From Conus ventricosus (taxonomy: Eukaryota; Mollusca; Gastropoda; Neogastropoda; Conidae), in NCBI GenBank assembly GCA_018398815.1, contig CM031609.1, positions 27,503,634 through 27,567,633 of the forward strand: 64,000 nucleotides of DNA, in the 5' to 3' direction. Made by a program: the position numbers and the translations under genes. Below are positions 58,116 through 64,000 of this stretch, one piece after another. Each line of letters opens with the position of its first letter. Within the stretch, counting starts at the first letter, position 1. The notes under the pieces are model-generated. The model saw only the letters and a program-made list of their open reading frames with translations. It was not told where the DNA came from and ran no database searches.

Positions 58116-60490
58116 TGTCACGTGTGAGTACACCTGACAGGGGGGGTTTTTTTTACAGGTAAGTGCAGTGGCAGAAACGGAGCGATCACTCAATCCCTCA
58201 CACCACCAGACCACAAGAGGAAGATTTTTAGACAATATTTTTATTCACAATACAATCATTCACTCACACTAGCACTCCAGATGGGTATGGGTCATAACAA
58301 AGAAGAGAAAAAAATAGTCGAGAAAGGAAAGGAAAGAATAAAAAAAAAACTAGGGCATAGAAGAGAAAGGCATATTCAGCACTAACTGTAACTAGGGCAT
58401 AGAAGAGAAAGGCACTATTCGCACTAACTGTAAAATAGGGCATAGAAGAGAAAGGCATATTCAGCACTACTGACTTAGGGGACAAAGTAAATTAAATAGA
58501 CCACCAAAAACCTTCAATATCCCGGGGTCCCGCTGCTGTCCCAACCTAACCCACTAAACCACTACAAAAATATTCAGCACAATGATAGAAGAAAGACAGT
58601 ATTAGAAACAAAACTATATCCAACAGGACTATCAGCCAGAGTTAAAACAAATAAGACCAAAAATAAACAAAAAAAACAATAACAAAACGAATCAGTGACC
58701 GGCCTTGAAACCCCCGCACACGCACACAGACCACACCCACACCACACACGACACGACACTTAATCAGTCCATGCTCCCAGGAGGTTCACTGAGGGAGGTG
58801 GATCCTGGAGAGGGGTGACGCCGTAGTATGCTGGTCTTCCAGTCCGAGGTGAAACAAGTGTCCACCAGACCACAGGTTTGGGGAAACGACTGGTGCCCGG
58901 ACTCAAGATGACTGCAGGGTCCGATGATGCTGGTCGTCCAGCCAGCCGTGAAGTAAGTGTCCACCAGACCACAGGTTTGGGGAAACGACTGGTGCCTGGA
59001 CTCAGATGACTGCAGGGTCCGATGATGTGGTCATCCAGCCAACCCGGACCGGAGCTGCAGCTTAAGAATAGGGCACAAAATACCCCCCTACGGCGGAGAT
59101 CAGTTCCAGATGATAAGTCATCATCCTAAGTCCCTGTCAGTGTGTGGCAACCATAGTGGGTCCGGCAGTGCGTCAGTGCGAAGGGTCACAATGCCGTAAT
59201 CAGGTCAACAATGTCTTTGTCACTTATAAAAGGGCAAATAAACTTTTAAAAAAAATTTTTCCCCTTTTTTTTTGCTTTTATTTGACCTGTAATAAGGATA
59301 ACTTCCTTGTCAAACTCTCCAAGAATAAAAACAATTAGAAGCCATACACACGTCTGTCACAAAAATATATAAGACAAGGACACAACGAGAAAGGAACCAC
59401 ATGTGGGGCGATACGGCAGGAATTCCCACTCCGCGGTCTAAATGTTTAGCCGTTGCACGCTCATTCGTTTCCCGGGTACGTCTCGTGTCTTAAGCAAAAA
59501 AGGAAAATGAAACTAACATTTGGATATCCTTCGGCCCAAATCACATAGTGAGCGAAATAAGCATTGACTCCACCTGTGTAATCAGAAAACAACAAAACAG
59601 CTTCCATTGACCGAATGAAGGGATTCATCTAGTAAGCAATTTTCAACTTAGTCCAAAGTAACAGAATCCCTAGCCGCTAAGGACCGAAAAACCAATTAAA
59701 GATAATGCGTTTCTGCAATTCTACAACAAGACGCATATCTTGATACCCTTTCCATACCTGCTCCCTCTCTTTGGAGCAGTTACACACAGAAAAGGTGTGC
59801 CGAGCCACCAGCACATGAAGGCAGAAGAAAAACTCTCAACCGCTGAAAGGTTAGAAAACCCAAATAAAACAAAACTGTCCAAAACAGACCATATAGTTAC
59901 CAAAATGGCGGGTGGGCGTGGTGAGAAACGGTTCGCTCCCCAGTCCAATGAAGGATGGCAGCCGAAACCGTGCCCGGGCCCCACCGAAGGGACTCCAGGT
60001 CAGGGACGACCCAAGGTGGTTCTTCCAGCTGGCAGGGATAGGGATCCCAGGTGTTCAGTGGAATACTTTCCGACCCGATGAAGGGTGAAAAACTCTTCCA
60101 CCCATCCACGCCGAAGTGGATACAGAAAGATGGGCTCAGCTAGCAGGGGATAGAGATCTCTCCGACTCGACGGTCCGTCAAAAGAGTGCCACACCACTCG
60201 CCTAACCAAGTGGGAACAGGTAACAAAACAGCTCACCTGTGTCACCTGACATCAGCTGATGAATCACGTGAAAACGATAAAGAACGAAAAAGAAAGCTTT
60301 AAAAAAAAATAAAGAAGAGAATATTGGAGGATGGAGCGAAATGCCGGACGTAGCGCCCGGGATGACACAAATAGCACCCCGGGCAACACCCCGGGCCAAT
60401 GTAGTAAGATGTCACTGGTAACACTCCACTTTATACTGGGTTTGAGAAGAAATGATGTTCTTCTAAACCAAAAGTATTTCGTCCGTGACA
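58116..60490 (-). mobile_element. LTR B4 (rightmost LTR of array)
   Basis: 2375 bp with TGTCACG...CGTGACA ends and 3 units of the 43-bp repeat (58348-58470), shortest of the four. It is followed directly by CT microsatellite. It is the 5'-most LTR of the - strand array. Confidence 0.92.
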
Positions 60491-60599
60491 CTCTCTCTCT
60501 CTCTCTCTCTCTCTCTTTTTCCCTCATCTAATATCACACAATTTTGTGAAAAAAACGTAAAATGAAAATACTACTACTACTACCACACAGACCAACACA

Positions 60600-60654
<55 letters not shown>

Positions 60655-60724
60655 CAACGCACACACACACACACACACACCCCACCCCACACACACACAC
60701 CACCACACACACACACACACACAC
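60491..60724. repeat. CT and CA/GCAC microsatellites, copy 2
   Basis: A (CT)n tract (60491-60515) after the last LTR, then (GCAC)n (60597-60655) and (CA)n with C interruptions to 60724. Confidence 0.95.
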
Positions 60725-60942
60725 ATGAGTGGAATGTGTTTGGAAGCTACAGTACAGATAATCGTTATAAAGTTTCGAATCATATGGATTCTTCTTGATC
60801 AGATTTTTTTTTTTAAATGAAAGAAGCATGCGCTTTTACTTTATTGTGTGAAACTAGAGCTGTGCAAATCAGTGGAAATGAATCGTGCTTTGAAAACATG
60901 TGGCTGCATTTTACTGATTGTCATTTGTCTGCCTGCTTTCAG

Positions 60943-61014
60943 AGGAAGCACGCCTTGCGGTCATACTCCCAGGCTCTGCAGGTGTACAAGAGTAAACACT
61001 GGAGCATTGCTGAG
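60943..61014 (+). CDS. TRAPPC8: TRAPPC8 internal exon (RKHALRSYSQALQVYK), copy 2
   Basis: Identical in length and sequence to 20727-20798 with the same splice sites. The preceding intron runs from 32027 to 60942, about 28.9 kb. Confidence 0.92.
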
Positions 61015-61658
61015 GTGAGATCAAAGCAAATCTGCTGCTAGAAATCTGACAACTTTGAGGAAGTGTGGTGAGCAAAAGAGTTGACAGAATGCATCCGTTT
61101 CCTGAAAATAGTCGTATCTGTGATGAGAAACGTGTCAGTAATAACCAAGTAGACGGGTTGATGTAAAAATGAAATTCTGATGGGAGAAAAACAAACAGGT
61201 AGTTAAGCTGATTGGTTGGATGTAGATCGTTATTCAACAACGTACTGCTGTGTTAGGTCAAACAGTTGAATTTTCCTATACTAATGGTTTGACTTTCTTT
61301 TTCTTTTTTTCAAATCTGTGTACATTTCCCTCTAAGTCAGCTCGTGTGTATGTGTCTGTGGTGTGGGAGCCCATTCGTAAGCCTCTCCTCTCTTCAGTGA
61401 GATAGTAAATCCTCAGCTAGAGTGTAGGAGTGGATTGTCTAGGAGTGCAGATGTTCTACGTTGTTTTTATGATATTTTGAAATTTTGTTCTACAATGTAT
61501 TGCCATATGCGAAGTGAATACATTAGACCTGCTGTAAAGATAATTGAAATTTATTCAACAGTATGTCTTGCGTATATGCCAAGGAAAGAAAGTATATTTT
61601 ACAATTTTTTTTTTGTAAGTAAAAAGAAGATTTCAGTAATAAACAACAACAACAAAAA

Positions 61659-61797
61659 TTGATCTGCTCAGACAGTAGAATTTTTCTAATAAACTAAAAA
61701 TGTTGATCTGTTGAAACGGTGGAATGTTGCTTTCATTAACAAAGCCAAATTGTTGATCTGTTCAGACAGTGGAATGTTGCCTTTATTTCCTACAATC
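61659..61797. repeat. Three-unit degenerate tandem repeat upstream of an acceptor, copy 2
   Basis: The same three TTGATCTGYT units as at 21443-21580. Confidence 0.8.
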
Positions 61798-61825
61798 CAG
61801 CTTTTTTGTCTTGTTGGATGGTCAG

Positions 61826-61979
61826 GACCACATCCACTTCACCATCGGCCGCCAGTCCTTCAACCTGAAGCAGCTGGAGAACGCCACATCGGCCTTCAAG
61901 CACCTGCTGACAGGGGAGAGCAAGCAGCCCACCGCCCAACAGGGCGCCTTCCTGAGGGAGTAACCTCTTTGTCTACAAG
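61826..61979 (+). CDS. TRAPPC8: TRAPPC8 internal exon (DHIHFTIGRQSF), copy 2, with +1 A
   Basis: Same as 21610-21762 but 154 nt: an extra A after GGGAG makes GAG TAA, a premature stop, and shifts LFVYK. P-to-A (CCC to GCC) in SKQPTxQQG is the only substitution noted. The extra base is likely an error, since the copy 1 frame matches the family to the end. Confidence 0.9.
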
Positions 61980-62507
61980 GTAATGGGGATGATGGATCTG
62001 TGCAGTCCAGTCAGAGGAGAAAAAAAGTGGCTTCCTGTCCTCTCCCAGGGATGTTAGGTGTAGGGGTTGGAGGATGTGGAGCATGGGGATGGTGGTGGAT
62101 TCTATTCGTCAAAAGATTATTTGAGTTGAGGGAAATTTGTTCACTATTGTCAGTTGAGGTGAATGTATTGCATGTAAAAATTTTCCATACACAGAATAAA
62201 AATCATTCTTTTGGATTTTTTCTGGTTATGAAGATAAAAAAGAGACTATTGTTTGCTGACATTTGTTAAAAGAAAAAAGAACCCCGCAAGAGATTGTGTA
62301 CTATAAATTTACACTCACAGATGCAGTCACACAAATGCACTCACACTTGCACACTGGCTCATACACATGCTCTCTTGTTTGCTGAAAACACACGTACACA
62401 CTTCAACAAATACATGAAGACTTGTGACATACTTTTGACTTGCGCATTACATAACATCAAATTTTTGTTTCTGATATTGGATGTCATGATGGCCATTGTT
62501 ACTGTGC

Positions 62508-62583
62508 TGATAACATGAGTGTTCTTGATATGGCCCTTTGCGGTCAGCTGGGCTTTAAACTATATTACCTTACCTTACCTTTG
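62508..62583 (+). repeat. LINE/SINE 3'-tail insertion, copy 2
   Basis: The same tail as 22290-22365. Confidence 0.6.
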
Positions 62584-62620
62584 AGTACTCTGATGATAGT
62601 GATAATCGTTCTCCTCACAG

Positions 62621-62740
62621 CAACTTCTGAGCCAGGAAGCAGGGGAAAACAGTTCTTACGGGCGACTTCCAGAGCTGCCTCTGCCCAACATCAACACTAA
62701 CGACACACAGGTGTTACTGGGACAGCCTCCCAGCCCACAG
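62621..62740 (+). CDS. TRAPPC8: TRAPPC8 internal exon (QLLSQEAGENSS...), copy 2
   Basis: A 120-nt frame: QLLSQEAGENSSYGRLPELP, then LPNINTNDTQVLLGQPPSPQ. This copy is open throughout, but its CCTCCCAG has one C fewer than copy 1, so the phase to the next exon does not fit unless that C is restored. Confidence 0.87.
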
Positions 62741-63929
62741 GTAGGTCAAAGGCCACTGAGATCAACTGGGGTCAAGTCAGATTGGTCAGTTTAAATGAGG
62801 CAGGTCATGTTTATGATAGGGACTGTACAAAGGCTAGAAAGTAGCTTGCGCTTTAGCCAGATGTTAGGGCATTTTCCACGAATGCAGGGGCAACACCTGC
62901 AGCTTGAAAGCTCCCACAGGAGCTAGGGTAACTACCACTGCTAAACACATGTTAGAGTCACTTCAGGACAGCTTACCGTCAAATTATCTTTCCAGGGAAT
63001 CAGAGGAAACAGGCTGCCTGTCCAAGGAATCCAGTTTTTCTGTTTCATGTCTTGGGAAACAGATTGAAGCCGAGTGGCATTGGCATTGGCAGCAGACGCT
63101 GCCTAAACTATCGGAAAGACCCAAACAATCGCTATATCAACCAGCAGGCAGGTGCACGGGCTTCCTGCCAGAGTCAAGAGAGAGAAAAGTGTGTGGAATG
63201 AGAAAGGAACTTTTAAGTTTAGCAAAATACTTGCCAGTCCAAACAAATGCCATGTTTCCACTTGATGTGAACAAGACCCTCGATAATAAGAATGCACCCC
63301 CTCCTTCCAACGGGCACCCCTATTTTTTTGGGAGGGTAGGGGGTGGGGGGGGGGGGGGGGGGGTTGAGAGAGAGAAGGGATATGAGTCCTTGTTCATGCA
63401 TAACTCAGTACCCATGATTATCCAGATTGACCTCCCTTGAGTAAATCCATTACATGCACATTGGCTTTGAAATTCAATTTTTTTCCCTTCTTTGGCAAGC
63501 GAACATGCCCTCTTGAGTCTTGTATGGATGAGGATTTAGCGCCCTTCTCTCAGTCTGTCTCTTTCTTTTTCTTTGTCTTCTTCTTTTCTTTTCTTTTTTT
63601 TTCCATTTTTTTTCTTTTATCTGGAAGTTCTTATCATGGACAGCTTTGTTCATCCCAAGTGGGCATGAAGCATTTGTTTGGACAGGTCAGTAAGGAAAAA
63701 AATGTTGTGGAAAAGCACGTCTTTGAAGGTAGAGAGTCTCTACTGGGAAGCAGATCTAATGCAGACAAAAAAAAGAAATTCCATGAAAACAAGTCTGCTT
63801 TCATTGCAGCGTTTCACTGTATTCTCCACATTGATGTGTTTTGTTGTTGGTTTGTGTCTGTGTGTGTGCTTGTTTTGCTTTTTTTGTTTCATTTCTGAAG
63901 AGTGATGAGTTTGATTCATCTGTCCGCAG
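62741..63929. other. TRAPPC8 intron with poly-G run, copy 2
   Basis: The counterpart of 22525-23711; G-run at 63340-63363 interrupted by one T. No gene seen. Confidence 0.65.
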
Positions 63930-64000
63930 ACACAGGGGAGGAAGGAAAAAGGTGGCGGCCACAGGTGTGACCTTCTCCGACCATGGCCCTCAGGCAGGAG
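63930..64000 (+). CDS. TRAPPC8: TRAPPC8 exon (KKVAATGVTFSD), copy 2, cut by window end
   Basis: The same exon as 23712-23781, with one G fewer in the leading G-run and CCATGG for CCAGTGG. The window ends at or near the exon's donor position, GCAGGAG in place of GCAGGTG. Confidence 0.7.

Larger units (their letters stand above)
24963..64000. repeat. Second copy of the 1-23787 block (redundant contig)
   Basis: Starting at 24963 the sequence reproduces position 1 onward through every intron, repeat and exon up to the end of the window. Differences visible by eye are single-base indels, microsatellite length changes and the larger LTR array (25.8 kb here versus 10.3 kb in copy 1). Order and orientation are the same. 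I interpret this as allelic or redundant contigs of one locus; a real tandem duplication is much less likely because exons are repeated without the rest of the gene. Confidence 0.85.

Noticed and set aside
61826..61979. Premature stop in TRAPPC8 as a real loss-of-function allele
   Set aside because: The stop comes from one extra A in a region where copy 1 reads through with full family similarity; other exons show similar one-base errors.
1..64000. True tandem duplication of TRAPPC8
   Set aside because: The same internal exons repeat without first or last exons; introns and minisatellite order are preserved, and a 100-N gap separates the blocks.

Overview
This is eukaryotic, intron-rich animal DNA: GT-AG exons of 72 to 172 nt, very long CT, GT/CA and ATTC microsatellites, a non-LTR retrotransposon remnant and LTR retrotransposons. 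The 3' tail shared by the LINE and a second short insertion, together with the repeat style, suggests a mollusc, probably a gastropod. That placement is recalled familiarity and has low confidence.

The only host gene I can support is the middle part of TRAPPC8, a subunit of the TRAPP III tethering complex, on the + strand. Its exons appear twice. The first series runs from 1008 to 23781 and ends at a run of exactly 100 N (23788-23887). After the gap comes an exon that belongs upstream in the protein (24413-24584). The whole series then repeats from 24963 to 64000 with the same introns, repeats and exon order. The two series differ mainly by one-base indels, and each disrupts different exons. 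The simplest reading is that two contigs (alleles or redundant assemblies) of one locus were placed in tandem in a scaffold, not that the gene is duplicated.

Region by region: introns of the first copy hold a CpG-type motif cluster resembling a housekeeping promoter (2439-2531), a 5'-truncated RNase H-bearing LINE (about 3322-4625), giant CT/ATTC microsatellites (6437-8035), a 28-bp minisatellite (8576-9312) and an LTR retrotransposon (9935-20269). The matching intron of the second copy carries the same minisatellite (33339-34077), then an array of four 2.4-2.6 kb LTRs alternating with three internal regions (34702-60490). The element reads on the - strand. It has TG...CA ends, a primer-binding-site candidate and a polypurine tract. 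Its internal region encodes Gag with a CCHC knuckle, a DTG protease and a degenerate integrase zinc finger, with no room for reverse transcriptase, RNase H or the integrase core. It looks like a non-autonomous Ty3/gypsy-type derivative. Outer LTRs in the two copies match in the number of a 43-bp internal repeat (8 on the left, 3 on the right), which ties the single element in copy 1 to the array in copy 2.

Sequence quality is uneven. About 9.9-20 kb and 27.7-30.7 kb are full of homopolymer-type consensus errors, including a poly-C block at 16397-16540, so reading frames there are unreliable. I found no convincing new protein system. The most interesting items are the gag/protease-only LTR array with shared LTRs, the intronic promoter-like cluster, and repeated dyad motifs in the element leader.
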